Source: Paulinella micropora (taxonomy: Eukaryota > Cercozoa > Imbricatea > Euglyphida). Taken from it: DNA of 60,308 nucleotides. The notes under the pieces were generated by a model. That model had not been told where the DNA came from. It worked only from the letters and a program-made list of their open reading frames with translations, and searched no databases. The position numbers and the translations under genes were made by a program. Shown one piece after another: positions 1 through 28,352 of this stretch (position 1 is its first letter; each line of letters begins with the position of its first letter). Where the stretch lies: contig BJOX01000178.1 of the NCBI GenBank assembly GCA_009731375.1, forward strand, positions 656,839-717,146, in the 5' to 3' direction.

Positions 1-19
1 ACACACACACACACAAACG

Positions 20-54
<35 letters not shown>

Positions 55-253
55 GCACACGCACACACACACACACACACAATTGCTACCTCTCCACACA
101 CCTGCCTAGCTCTCCACGCCCATCCTACTACAACATGCCCCCCCCCTTCTTGCCAAACTACCCAACTTCTCTCCCTCCCTCCCTCTCTCTCTCTCTATAT
201 ATATATATATATGTGTATATATGTATATATGTATCCATCTATCTATCCATCCG

Positions 254-313
<60 letters not shown>

Positions 314-349
314 CCTATCTACCTACCTACCTACCTACCTATCTGTCTG

Positions 350-397
<48 letters not shown>

Positions 398-514
398 CCT
401 ATCTACCTACCTACCTATCTACCTACCTACCTACCTACCTACCTATCTATCTATCTATCTATTTATCTATCTATCTATCCATCTATCTCTCTACCTACAA
501 GCTACCTACCTAGC

Positions 515-567
<53 letters not shown>

Positions 568-701
568 CCTCTACCTACAAGCTACCTACCTACCTCTCTA
601 CCTATCTACCTATCTACCTACCTACCTCTCTATCTATCTATCTACCAACCTGCCTACCTACCTACCTACCTATTTACCTGTTCACCTATCTATCTATCTA
701 C
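1..701. repeat. Microsatellite block: (CA)n then (TCTA)/(CTAC)n
   Basis: A (CA)n tract with occasional CG interruptions fills about 1-80. A long TCTA/CTAC/CTGT tetranucleotide tract fills about 182-700. The long reading frames here are translations of the repeat and are not genes. Confidence 0.95.
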
Positions 702-3443
<2,742 letters not shown>

Positions 3444-3956
3444 CTTTCTGTCCTGNNNNNNNNNNGGGGGGGGGGGGGGGGCAAGCCAATCATTGCTCCC
3501 TGGCCCGAAATGCTTTTATGAGACGGAAAATTCAAAAATTCGACCCTTACTCTCGTTTTCAAGTTGGTATTGTTCTGAGTAATTGTTCAGACTAAAGATA
3601 TCACAAGGCTCTCACGGTGTTTGCTGAGGTTTCCTCCTGCATTGCAGACTAAGTGCAGACACCAGTACGTGGATGCGGTGCTACGAGACGCTTTTTCTGA
3701 GCAAAAATCTATTAGCTATGCCTGCTTGTTCGCACTAACAGATAAGTTTTGATAGCATACTCATCTGAGCGTGCAGTAATTTGGTGAAAAACATAGAGGA
3801 TTCCTTCGAGACAGGCCGGCCCGAGATATTTTTCACAAGATATTTGTGGACTCGCGTGGCACTTGTCTCACAAGCGGTGGCTGCTTCGACATGAAAGAGT
3901 TTCCGACATGAAGAAGGAGTTCTGAATCGGGGTTCTGTTCTTCAGAGAGATCCGCA
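3444..3956. promoter_or_regulatory. Probable shared promoter of two divergent genes
   Basis: This is non-repetitive DNA between the first exon of the minus-strand gene and the start of the PPPDE gene. No TATA box or named motif is recognised. The role is inferred from position only. The 10-base gap and poly-G run lie at its left edge. Confidence 0.35.
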
Positions 3957-16813
<12,857 letters not shown>

Positions 16814-17856
16814 GACAACTGTACTGTACTGCAAGTGGTTTGATACTACCGAGGTTGTGCCATGATATTGTCCCAGTCATCCAATGTCAGCGAGCTGGAA
16901 TTTTTACTCCAGTCAGAACTTGTGTGATAGTTGTACCACGTAATATCAACTCATCGTGATTTTGTAATTCAACTCATCGTGATTTTGCGTTTTGGTATTA
17001 ATATTAATAGTAATATTAATATTGTATTATATATATTTATGTTACTGTACAATTCTCGGCGACAGTGTCATTATTATTTTTGAGCTTCATTCCGAGCCAG
17101 TGAATGAGCCACGTATATTATCAAACATCCTTGGCAGCCCCACGGTCGGAAAAGCCGGCGCCTTTACGCAAGCACTGTTTGAAAGTTACAGTAGTAAAAT
17201 ATTTCAATTACTAGTAACTCCTTGAAAAACTAAGTCTCAAAAAAAAACTTAAACGCCTGCTAAGCCTGCCTTTTGCAAACAAATTTTCACTGGCTGGTTT
17301 TTGTTAATACCGTAATTATTAATATTATTAATAATGCTGATTACTTAACTTGACTCATGATGACTGGTTGCACTCTGACCATTTCCCTTTTGAAGACGGT
17401 TTCCCTCAATGTTATTAAAGTTGATGATATAATATCAAAAGATGATCAGTTTTTATTAATCATAGTATGAATGGCCTTTCAATTCAACCGGCTTCTTCCC
17501 GCCCTTGAGCTGGTCACCCGGCTGACTTGGACTCCCGACGCACTCAGGCTCTGCCGCCGAGTCGGAAGGCTGAGTCACGGTGCAACCACAGAACGGCCAA
17601 ACTTGTTCAAGTTGAACCAGCCTCAGTGAGGCCTCCCGGCAACTAAGGCCCCTCAGTTGTAGTCCTGATTGATGCCGGACTATGATATTATTAACTTGAT
17701 GTAGTAATACTATGAATAATATCACATCTCCTGAAGTCAAGTTTTGACTAACTGTATATCATGATACTATCAGCAACCTACGGCGGTAAGTGACTAGACG
17801 GAGGCTCTAGACTCAGTACGTGACGTGACTAAGCGAGGCCGCGTCGGCCCATGATT
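16814..17856. other. Intergenic, AT-rich, no gene recognised
   Basis: This lies between the PPPDE stop and the left LTR. It contains short AT-rich stretches. A minus-strand frame at 17456-17740 has no recognisable domain or splice support. Nothing else is seen. Confidence 0.6.
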
Positions 17857-18488
17857 CTTTTGCCGGTTCGATGTCAAAAGAATATATACATATGTTATTG
17901 ATGCCTATCCTTTTACTCAACCAAATTCAATAACTTCGCCAGTAACCCAATCTTCTTCACTTATATACTGCTGTCGACTTTCAAGTAAAAAAATTGTGGC
18001 TTTTTAGATTTTGATTGTAATTTCGATTTTGAGTCATTTTTTCGATTTTGTGTGAAAAATTCAAATTTATCGATTTAACTGTAATATTTTGCAAAAAATT
18101 TCCGTTTTTTTGCGGACGCATATAGCAGTTAATTTGAGAAATTTAAATTTTTGTCACAAAATAGAAATTCCAACCAAAATCCGAAATCTGACCCAAATCT
18201 GAAATTTAACAATTTTTTACATCTTGAATGTCGACAGCAACAAATAAAGATCAAAGATGGTGGGAAAATGTGGGAGACTAGCCAAGCCCAAAAATAACCA
18301 AGGCACCAGCCAGTTCCCGTTGTCAGGTCTAACGATAATATATTCTGACCTAAAAAGGGTAACGGATCTTTTTAGTAATATTATCATTATCCGGTTAAGA
18401 GTGTTATTAATATGAACAATCTCTTATTGTGTCTGGACCGACATTGGGTATTAATAAAGTAGCACATATTTACCTATCTGCGCCTACA
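17857..18488 (-). repeat. 3' LTR of Ty3/gypsy element (with internal insertion)
   Basis: It matches 57869-58225 base for base apart from scattered substitutions and a segment of about 270 bp present only here (17967-18238). On the minus strand the LTR begins TGTAG. It is directly preceded by a purine tract (18490-18502 on the plus strand is its pyrimidine complement), as expected for a polypurine tract next to a 3' LTR. Confidence 0.85.
17967..18238. mobile_element. MITE-like insertion in the left LTR
   Basis: About 270 bp of AT-rich DNA whose ends are inverted: TGCTGTCGACTTTCAAG at the left and, reversed, TGCTGTCGACATTCAAG at the right. The corresponding site in the right LTR (about 57970) is empty, so the insertion came after the retrotransposon integrated. 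No coding capacity. Confidence 0.8.
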
Positions 18489-19589
18489 ATCCCCCCTCCC
18501 CGGTTTATACCGATAACCCCTGTTGATTAGGAGTAGAGAGGTAAATGTGAGCGGTAGGAATATGTGGGCTGTCGAGATTTTGCTCGAGGTTGATGGCTTC
18601 TCTTCCTTCTAGGAATCAGATAGGCGATTGAAGGAAGGAAATGTAACTGTAGGCGTTACTCCGAATGATTTGGATTTTGGAACATATGCGAAATTCGAAT
18701 TGATTTCGAATTTAATTCTCAAATTTGAATTTTGAATTTCGCTCTACACTTCCCACCCCCCTTGATGACCCTTGTCATCCGAATGTGAGGAGTAACTTCT
18801 TGGCTCTGGTCGGATATACGGTAAGTACTTCCTGGGGTCTGAAGTAAAATCGCATCCTTTTCGACGCAACCTTGCCTCACACCCCCAGCAACTCTCCTTG
18901 GATGTCCTTGGTCGGACGGGAGTCGAGTTGGACCATCTGATCGTCGTTTGGCAAGATCGGCCAACTCACCTCTAGTGACGCTCCCTTGGTTCCCCGGGTG
19001 GGACGGAAGGTCTACTTGGTGCTGGGATGTAGGTACTCGTAGACATGGCATGTCGGTCGCTCCATGGGCTCCCTGGATGGGGCGGAGGTTAATCGGGGCC
19101 AGACGTAAAAATACCTTCACCCAAGCTGACCTATTGGCGGTAGGCTGGGATGAATGTATTCTCAAAGTTGCGTCCCGGATCCCTTGCTGGGGTGGAGAAA
19201 AGTATACAACCACAATCTAGCCTTTAGCGGACAGGTTGCGAACATATACCCTCACAGCGCGCTACGGATCCCCTTATTAGACAGAAGGCCATCGGGCCTG
19301 AATAGGAGTCCACCTATGAACAAATTTGTTAGCTATATATGGATAACAAACTTGCCCGTAGGTCGTCCATTTGTTGGAATGAACGGGCGCTTTGCCAGTC
19401 TAGATGTTTTTTTTTTTTTCGTTTTTTTGGTGTCGGTGGACTTTTCGTATATATATACAATTGTATAGAGCCAGCTGGAAGTTATTTTTGGAAGTGTCTA
19501 GAAAAGTATACAACCCCTTTTGGAGGGTCTCAAAACACATCTCTCTCGTCTTCCTCCACGTATCGGATGAAATCGTCCTCTGTGCTGGA
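18489..19589 (-). other. Ty3/gypsy 3' non-coding region with polypurine tract
   Basis: The polypurine tract (minus-strand GGGGAGGGGGGA) lies at 18490-18502. The rest, to the end of the last ORF, shows no convincing coding sequence. The open frames at 18719-19213 (minus) and 18948-19468 (plus) have no domains. Confidence 0.55.
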
Positions 19590-22310
19590 CTAGGAGGATG
19601 AGCGGTACCGCCCCTCTGGTTTGTCGAAGGGTGGATCGTCGCGCTCGTGATCGAGTTGGATGCGGATCGTTTGCCGTTCGTCGTCAGATAGTTCGAACGG
19701 TCGGATCGACGACCGTGGTTGGTCGTACTCAGGGTATAGCCTTTGCATTATGTCCCCGAGTTTATATTCGTACACTTGCTCCCACCGTGGGTAACAGTGT
19801 CGAGAGTGGTATATGTAGTCCAATGGCTTTGTAGCTTTGTGCCATCTGAACTCTTCTTCTTGCACCGCGCTGTCCCACTCTGGACGAGCGTGATAACGGA
19901 AGTTTCGAGCCCACCTCTCCGCCCAGGATTGGAGGCGTTGAGGGTCGGTTGGGCGGGCGTTTTCGCGGTCAAGCAAGACATTGAGTAGGTATCCATGGTC
20001 GTTTCGGAACAGGCGATAGCGAACGGCTATGAGCCATACCGCCATGTGTTCTTGTTGAAAACGGAGATAATGTCTTTGTCGTAGCCTTGCCGCTCCCTGA
20101 AATCGGTCGGGGATTGTAGGTGGCTGGGGGCGATAGTAGCTCCGCCTATAGTAGGGAGGCGAGGGTGAAATATATGTGACGCCACTATCTGATAGGCAGG
20201 GGGTAGTGGACGGTTATTGGACACTCTCCTCAAGGAGCACTCCAAGGGCCTCCTTGATTTGGCGCAACTCGTCACCTTCCGCCGACAGATTGAATGGGAG
20301 ATCGCGGCCCTTTCGGAGGTGATAGGCCCGATATGCCTGAACGGTTATCTCGTCCGGGAGGGGTAGGCCCGCTCTCTCCAGGAGTCGGTAGTAGGCACTG
20401 ATGTCCAATTGTGCCCATCGGAGCCTTCGGAGCTCGTAGGGTTCCAAGAGCTGTTTGGGCAGCGCTTTGATGCTATAGAATCGGAGCGCATACGCCCTTT
20501 ATTGATCGGACAAGCTAGCCCAGCCTGTGATGGTCCGAGTCAACGCCCACTGCTCAATGGTCAGTGATGTAGGATCCCCCGGAATGGGTGTGTAGGGTAC
20601 CAAGTGTGGGAGTGGATTTTTGGGCCAGGTTGGCGGGCCCTGAAGAAGTTCCCACGATCTAGTAACTGGGTACTGCCATGGTCGTTCCCTCTCATGGGAT
20701 TTGTGCTCCAGACACATATGTGGTCCCCATCGCTCTGGCGACATGTATACGTCGGGGTCAAGATCCACTTATGTCCGCAGTTATAGCTGCCGTGGGAGGG
20801 CACTGAACGCAAGCCACCGCAGTTTGAGGACGAACCGGCCCACGGGGTCGTACCTGAAGAAAGCATACCACCGCCACTTCCACCAATGCAAGATGAGCGG
20901 GGGGTATATTCTCCGGTACCCAGTTGACCTGGTTGCCAACGTTAACGAGCATATGCCGATTGGCTCCGCCGTTGGTTTGAACGGATTAGAACGCGGATTG
21001 GTTGTATGTTTGAGCGCTGGGTATTCAAGCCGTAGGCGGCGCTCTGCGTCCGTGATATCCGGGTACGGAGGGTATATGCGGTGCATTTGGCGTGACGCCG
21101 GGTCAAAGGCGTATTGGACGGGTTTTTCGTACTCCTCGCTCGCCTCGTTCCCTTGGAAGAGCTGGGGATCCATCCCCCGTAACATGGTTTGCATCGGAAT
21201 GCGATACGGCATCAATAAATGCATAGTTGACCCTCTGGGGCGGGCTGGAAGGGGGAGGTTTGGGCACCCCCGATTTGGATTCCCATCGGATGAGACGGTA
21301 GATTTTCTGGCCTACCGGTCTATCCCCATGACAGTATACCGGTCGGTCGATCGGGCCGTATACGTACGGGATATCATCCTTTTTGTGGAAGTATGCCACA
21401 AATTCCTCTTTCCTGCCCCAGTGTCGGGGTTGTTCAGGTGGTGGGCAGCGATGGTGTTGATAATCCATGTTGTAAGGTGCGGGGACGAGTTTTTCCTCCT
21501 CGACCGGGTTTAACCCGTCGCTGTATTTGTCGGGCTCGGTTTTATCCTTGCACCCGAACCGCCGCCAATATTCACGGCGAGCCTTTAAGCGTCGCTTAGC
21601 TCGGTTGCGCGCCATGACTTCAGCATCACTGTCCTCACCCGACTCGTAATCGGTGTCGGATTGATCGAACTCGTCCGGTACGCGCCATGGTTCCGGGTCA
21701 ACCCATGGTTGTTGAAGGATACCTTCTGGGTCGACGTCCTCATCCGTCGGGGGTGAGGAAGGTGTGCGCGCAACACTAGCCGGCGTTGCGGTTCCCTCCG
21801 GGCTCATGTGGGTAAGCTCGGTGTTCGAGTGATCGGAAAGAGTGCTGAGTGGGGTTCTATGTGAAGTAGGGCTCGGTTGGGGTTGGGCGGGTCCCTCCGG
21901 AATGTTTCCGGCCCCCTTGGAATCCGAGTGTGCTGTTTTGTGTCGTTTGTGTGGTGGGGTGGCGAACCTGGGGCTCTCCGACATAGGTAAATCGGACCCA
22001 GACGGTTGTTTGGCCTCCGGCGGCGCCCCTGCTATCGGCTGGCCTTCTTGCCTCTGGTCCGATGCTTTCCCCTTGTCGACCGCGATGACTTGCATTAGCA
22101 AGTGTACCCGTGACCGCGATAACGCACACCGACGCCATGCACGCTAATAGGAACGCTAGGTACTGCTCCAGCGCTGTTTGCATGCCTATAGGTGGCATAA
22201 GGGCTTGATTGTCGGTATGTCTGTGAGCCAAAATTATGAGCAAGGCAGGTGTGTTTGCTGTGAATTATGGGATGTTTGTCGTCTTTGCACACTTGCTTAC
22301 TTATGTACAT
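19590..22310 (-). CDS. Extra ORF downstream of integrase in the Ty3/gypsy element (broken)
   Basis: After pol, the same strand encodes about 2.5 kb of protein-like sequence in several frames. It starts near 22190 with a hydrophobic segment (LAFLLACMASVCVIAVTGTL) that could be a signal peptide or membrane anchor. A charged, Pro-rich region follows (21103-22101). Trp/Tyr-rich segments come next (20781-21224, 20499-20768, 20214-20447, 19590-20045). This is the position of env or env-like third ORFs in some Ty3/gypsy lineages, but I see no homology to a known envelope protein. Frame changes and stops indicate decay or sequence errors. Function unknown. Confidence 0.5.
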
Positions 22311-22924
22311 GTCAACAGGGGGATTTGGGTGCGATGAGCCCTTGGATCCCTTCGCCTGTCCGTACTTAATGCCTCGGGATTATATATGAATCGGGCTGTC
22401 TAGGAATGGGAACACTTAAGTGCATGAATGAAGTATATATGCTTATGGCTCTTGGTGTTTTTCAACCTTCCACCCAAACAAGAAGATAGTGAGGACGTGA
22501 CATAAATGACGTAACATTCTGTGTAGAATAATTTATCACACCCTACACATGCCAGAGCCGCGGGAGGCGGGCTAGCAACTCAGGAGGAGGCGAGTGTGAT
22601 GTGCAATGGCCAGGTTGAGCTAGCCAGAAATTATTCCGACCCATGGTGGTAACACCAACTACCGACCCGTGAAGATACCTTCAGGGCCGTCGCACCCCAC
22701 AGAGGGCGGGGCAGGGGTCACTTTTCCCGTTTGTTACATCATGTTAGGTCCAATCCCCTCTTTCCCGTAGAAGAGCGGACTTAGGTAGTATTTTAAACAA
22801 GACAGAGGTATCTTCGGGTGTGTCCCTAGTATGGCAGTGGCTAGGTTTCCGCTCGATGCGGTTGGGCCCGGTACCCCTATACTACCCGTGTTTTGGCTAT
22901 GCGTTTCATCGATCATCACCTCGA
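22311..22924. other. Spacer between pol and the extra ORF
   Basis: About 600 bp with no sustained minus-strand frame. It could hold a leader or splice signals for the downstream ORF. Nothing specific is recognised. Confidence 0.4.
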
Positions 22925-25196
22925 CTACTTTCGAGCTCGTTTGGATTTAGCAGCTTGGCCTAATCGGCCGGGTTTGTATTTCCCCGGTGCTGGTGCCCCT
23001 ATGAGACCGGTGGAGATGCCTTCGGCGGCTATCTCGTCCCATACCCGTATTGGGATTCGGCCATGTTGGAGGTCGAATTGGTAATCTAGCACCATGCGCG
23101 GCCATACTTGGATCTGCCAGGGCTTGTATCCAGGCGATTTATCGGTAATGCCCTTCCAGAACGTCTCTACGTTTTTCCCGTCCCGATACACCGGGTAAAA
23201 GACTCGGGATTCAGGATCATCAAGGTCTTGGTGTGACCGATAAAACTGTAGAATGGGCGGTTCGGCCGAGGTCGCTTTGTTCGCCCTGGTGGCACGGACC
23301 TTCGGTTCCCATTCCTTGACTTTCATTAGGAAGAAGTCATTTAGGCAATCGTCGCCTACGTGGGCCGTCGGTGGACGGAGGATATATATCTTACCCACGT
23401 GCCAATGGATGGCCTTAACGTCTTCGCCTTTCTTCAGCTTGGACTCACCCGGTGGGCGCTGAGGGGCGATGTCCGCTTTTTCCTCCTGTTCGGTCTGCGG
23501 ATGGATATCCGGCCGCGGAGCTATGACTGCCGGGGAGGGTCCGTCATCTCGGTCGACGTCCATACCCTCTTGGCTGGGCGCTGATGCTGCGTTATTCTCC
23601 GCGGCCGGGATCGGCTGATCGGGATTATCCTTCGCCTCGGCCGTCTTGTCACGGCGCTCAGGCGGGGCACGCAAGCTTATGTTCAGCTTTTGGATAGCAT
23701 CCGCCATTGTCTCGTTTCGGTCGAGTATGGGGTTAAAGCGCATTAAGCGTCGGACATGTACCACTAGTGTCTTGCCTTTACCCTGTATGCGGTAGGTCAG
23801 AGCCCCTACTTGTTCCAACACGGTGTAGGGTCCCTGCCACAATATTAGGGAAGAGCTTCACACTGACCAAGTTGGGGACCTGCGGGACGTACAGGAATAC
23901 TAGGTCCCCCGCATGGTACTCTCCCGATTCGTACTTGACCTTGGATGGTGTGTTCTGGTTTTGGCGGCTGGCCTCTTCAGCCTCTCGGGCCTTGGCCACA
24001 TAATGTCGAGCTTCCGCCATCACCCTTAGGCGACATGCGACGAGCTCCTCGTGTTGTAGGAATCCGCCTTCCGGGCGGTGCGGGAGCACCATATCCTCCG
24101 GAATGCGTAAATGGCGGCCGTACACGAGCAAATTTGGGGAGGCGCCAGTGGTCTTCCCACCCAACGCCTTCGAGCCCGTGTTGTTCATGGAGAACACAAA
24201 GGACGGAAGTGCCTTATGCCAGATGTGTTGGTTATCACGGCAGTATTGTTGAAGGGCGGCTTTGATTGGCCTATGGACCCTTTCTATCTTGCCGTTGCTC
24301 TCTGGTGAGTATGCCGTGACATACTTCCATTTGAACCCCCACGCCGCAGACAACTGTGCTGAGAGCTCATTGGTGAACTCTGAGCCCCTATCGCTGTATA
24401 CGTTCTTGGGTACTCCCGTGTACCGAAAGACGCGATCGATCAAGGCCTCGCATGTCGATGCTGCGTCCTTCTCCTTGACCGGAGCCGCGAACACGTAGTT
24501 CGAAAAGCGGTCGATGGCAGTCAGGATGTACCGGTAGTTATGCTGTTCTGCTCGTGGTAGTGGGCCCACGAAGTCTATGTGTAAGGTCTCAAAGAGGTCT
24601 TCTGTAAGCTTGTATTCGCCGTACAGGCCCCTCTGAGAGTTTGGGTGCGGAGATTTGATTTGCTTGCAGTGTTCACACGTATCCACTGTTTCGGATATGG
24701 CCTTTTGCATGCCATGCCACCAAAATTTCCGTGAAATGAACCACGACATTTTGTCCCTTCCTAGGTGGGAGTTTAAGGCGGAGCGATGGGTAGCGGTTAA
24801 GATCGCCTTTCGAAGCTGTGGAGGGACCCACAGCGTCCATTTGGACGGCGTCTTTGCCCACTTGCCTCCGAACCCCTTGTACCATAGGAGGTCATCGTGC
24901 CATGCCATTGTCTTTTTCTGGAGGTGGATCTCCCTTGTCTCGGGATGCTTTTGGGCATCCATGGCGTGAGATATAAAGGGGCCCCATTCCTTCGAATCCC
25001 TGGCTAACTGACTAAAAATCGCAGGGCTGGCCAAGGTCATGTCCATATCATCCAGCTGTAGGGCGCTGGTGACCAGGCCGATGTGATCCCGGGTATGTTG
25101 CGTTTGGGTTGCGGCTGCGATGGCAGCAGACCTAGACGGGTGAACATTCTTCGGCACCCAGAACGACTGATTCTTATTGGAAAAGAACGCGTTCAT
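22925..25196 (-). CDS. Ty3/gypsy integrase with GPY/F module and long C-terminal extension (frameshifted)
   Basis: The frame 23778-25196 contains the zinc-binding HHCC region (HRSALNSHLGRDK...CEHCKQIK) and the catalytic D,D,E core: LHIDFVGPLP, VYSDRGSEFT and SPESNGKIERVHR. These residues insert the cDNA into the genome. A frame change near 23840 leads to 22925-23842, which opens with a GPY/F module (WQGPYTVLEQVGALTYRI...HVRRLMRF). About 200 further residues of unknown function follow (GKIYILRPP...FYPVYRDGKN). Chromointegrases can carry a chromodomain here, but I do not recognise one. Confidence 0.8.
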
Positions 25197-26509
25197 GGAG
25201 TGTTCATGTTCGTGGGTCTGCCCTCCCGTATATCCCCTTCGCTGAGGATGTCTGACTGCGTATCAATCTCCTCAAGCAGATCCCGCCAGTCTTCCGCGTC
25301 GTGCTTAGCGCAGCATACGCGGCGGATAGACTCGAGGTTTTCCAGCAGCTGCTCTTGGGTATCCGTCTTATATCCCGGTTGCCAGCTGATGGCGCTGGTG
25401 GCTATATATGCCATACACGTAGGCAGTGTGTCTGTGAACCCCGGCATGTGTTCGCTGGCCAACCAGTCATCGTTGCCAGTCCACCCGACAAGGCATGCCG
25501 TTGGTGTGTGCATGGCGAACCGGTCCAGTCCGTCCCCGATGGAGACTTTGACTCATGGCATTCGGGAAAGGCTGTCCGGGACCGTGTTTTTCTTGCCTTT
25601 GATGTACTCAATGGTGAAATCATACAAGGCTAATTCCGACTGCCATCTCGCTAGTCGGCCCGTATGTTCCTTGTCCATGAGCCACCTCAGGTTGGCATGG
25701 TCGGTTTGGACTAGTATATTCGGTGCGCCCCACAAGTACTCTCGCAGCCGGCTGAACGCCCACACTATCGCCAACGCTTCGCGTTGCCGTGTGCAGTAGT
25801 TCACCTGTTCGGGGGTCAGCTTTTTGCTGACGAACATGATTGGCCGGAGTTGCTTGTGGGCGGAATCGTATTGCTGTAATACCGCCCCGACTGCATATTT
25901 GGATGCGTCAGTAGCGAGTACAAAGCGCTTTTCGAAATCGGGTAGAATTAGGACTGACCCGCCCTCTGTAAGAGGGTCTCTTGTTAAAGCTTCCTTCAAC
26001 TTATTATACGTCTCGTGGGTCGCGGGTGGCCACTCCCCATACGGGTCACCTTTAAGGCAGAAATCCCGCAGGGGTTTGACGAAGTCTTGGAAGTTGGGAA
26101 TGAATTCGGAATAGACTTGTGCCATACAGAGGAAAGAGTGTAGCGCTGTGCGTGTGTTAGGGCGCGGGAGGGAACGAATGGCGTCCCGCTTCTCCGGCTT
26201 TACTCGCCCCCCTGAACCCTGTATCCTAGATAGTCGATGTGATCGTTTGCGAACGAGCACTTCTCTAGGTTCAGCTTCAGGCCGAAGGCCTCCAAATGAC
26301 GCAACACATCTGACACATGAGCCAGGTGTTCCGCCTCCGTATTGGAGTAAATGACAATGTCGTCGATATAACAGAAGCTGTATAGGTTTGTATGGACGTA
26401 GGTCTCTATGAATTGGGCGTCCCCATATTTCGGGTCCGATAGAGCCTGGTTCATACAGTCCTGAAATATTGCAGGGGCCGTCTTCAGTCCCATCGGGAGG
26501 ACTGTCCAT
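25193..26509 (-). CDS. Ty3/gypsy RNase H and connection region
   Basis: It contains VLATDASKYAVGAVLQQ, TRQREALAIVWAFSRLREYL and VQTDHANLRWLM, the acidic residues of Ty3-type RNase H, which removes the RNA template during reverse transcription. It follows the RT thumb/connection, starting about EKRDAIRSLP. It continues through about 25500 as a linker to the integrase. The junction with RT around 26200 is in another frame, near a C-run, so it may be a sequencing indel. Confidence 0.8.
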
Positions 26510-27831
26510 TGGTACAGTCTCCCCCCGACAGCGAAGGCAGTCAACGGACGGCTTTCCGCCTCGAGCGGTATATTCCAGAAACCGTTCTTTAGGTCGAGTT
26601 TGGTAAAGAGTTTTGCCTGCCGAAGCTTGTTAAGACCATCTCGCATACGAGGGATAGGGGCCTCGACGCTCTTAATGATCTTGTTCAGCCTGGTGTAGTT
26701 GATGCACAAGCGCTGTTTGCCATCCGGCTTTGGAATTCCGACCACGATGGCTCGATCAGTCGCTTGGCTAATATGTCCTGCACCATTTCCTCGCAGATCT
26801 GTTCCTCTTTGTAACTGAGGCGTGATCCTTTGAGGCGGGGCATGGTCTGTCCGACCTGTCGTTCTATTCTGGCGGCAACATGGGTCACCCCGCCAGCTAC
26901 AAGTGGGCCGAACAGCTTTTTGTTCTTCAGGAATTGGGTCTTGAGGTCCCGGACAAAGTCTGGCGACCCCCGTTGTCGCGCCATGACCTCGTCAATGATG
27001 TCCTCGACGGGTTTTTGGTCCCGTGGGTCATCCGGGTACTCAAGTATGGAGTCCGGGTCTTCAACCTCGTCCTTCGCGTCCCGTCCAGGGTATCGCGTGG
27101 AGGATTGAGTGTCCCAAGAGGCAAACTCCTGTAGATCGGTGATCATTTCGGCATATTGTTTCGCAGCGGACTTATGGTAGAAGCCGGGGAAGATTTGGAA
27201 TGCCGCTTCCTGTAAGTCATCGACCTTGCGGGTCATGAGCTTGGTACGGTATGCTAACCCGTCCTTAACGGACCCCAAGCGAAAGGCCATAAGGGGTTTG
27301 GACTGTCGGCTAGGGATTGGAATAGGATCATCGATCACCCGATCCAAAACATCTCTCCACCACATGACGGTGGGATGAATTGGAAGGATAATTGTGATGT
27401 CTTCGCCCCGGTCGAGGCGGTCGGATAGTATTTTGGGCACCGCCGTTAAGCTTTCCGGCTGTATCGGGTCTATGCCTTGATACGATTGCTTCAGCTTTAG
27501 CATGACGTCGTCATCCTCCGTCAGCCTTTGGAAGCATGATATACTAAGCTTGTTTTGACCCGCACGTATTGGTGGACCCCCTTGTTCAGTTGACCCGGCT
27601 GGTCGAAGCCATGCCACGAGTCTTCCTGAGGCTTCAGTAGTAAGATCTGAGCTTCCCTCTTGGCTGCAAGTTCTACAAAGTCCTCCCATGGGTTGGGGGG
27701 CTTGTCGCCGGCTCTGGGATGTATACATTGGCGTATACCCATGCCGTACCACGTGGGCGGGGTAAGACGAGATTCATAGGGTAATGGAGGGGCCGGTGGT
27801 ATCAGCGTGACCTGAGCCCTACCGCCATATG
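26200..27831 (-). CDS. Ty3/gypsy reverse transcriptase and upstream pol region (frameshifted)
   Basis: 26200-26745 holds the RT palm: VGIPKPDGKQRLCINYTRLN, FTKLDLKNGFWNIPL, LPMGLKTAPAIFQ and the catalytic box YIDD. It copies the element RNA into DNA. 26685-27752 and 27521-27831 supply the upstream region, which is acidic and has no protease motif that I can see. At least two frame changes break this part. The reading frame ends at the CACTA-like insertion boundary (27832). Beyond it, 27.6 kb away, the gag half resumes. Confidence 0.8.
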
Positions 27832-27865
27832 CACTATGGGGACAAATACTCAAAATTATGTCTAG

Positions 27866-28352
27866 TTATTGGAAATTATTAGCTAATGGGAATTATTCTA
27901 CGTTTTTCGAAATCATTTCCAGCGTACAAAATAATTTCCAGTGGCTAGAAATCATTTCCAGCGTTCAAAATTATTTCCAGCGTCCAAAATAATTTCCAGT
28001 GTCCAAAATATTTCCAATGGCTGGAAATAATTTCCAGTAGCCGGATCTACTTCCAGTAGTTGAAATTATTTCCAGTGATTGGAAATTATTTTCCAGTGAT
28101 TGGAAATTATTTTCCAGTGATTGGAAATTTTTCTAGTGGCTAGAAATACTTCCTAGTGGTTGGAAATCATTGCCAGTGGCTGGAAATTATTTCCGGTGCT
28201 CAAAATTATTTCCAGTGGCTGGAAACTATTTCCAGTGGCTGGAAATTATTTCTAATGGCTGGAAATTATATTTCTAGTGGCTGGAAATTGTTTATAATGG
28301 CTGAAATTATTTCCAGTGGCTGGAAATTATTTCCGGTGGCTGGAAACGTTAT
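27866..28352. repeat. Left subterminal palindromic array (20 bp variant)
   Basis: Many degenerate units of GGAAATTATTTCCAGTGGCT: the palindrome GGAAAT-T-ATTTCC joined to CCAG-TGG-CTGG. The extra T separates this array from the 19 bp arrays further in. It starts about 35 bp inside the left terminal repeat. Confidence 0.85.

Noticed and set aside
17456-17740. Minus-strand ORF of 94 codons
   Set aside because: No domain, no splice support and a hydrophobic-to-charged composition typical of chance frames.
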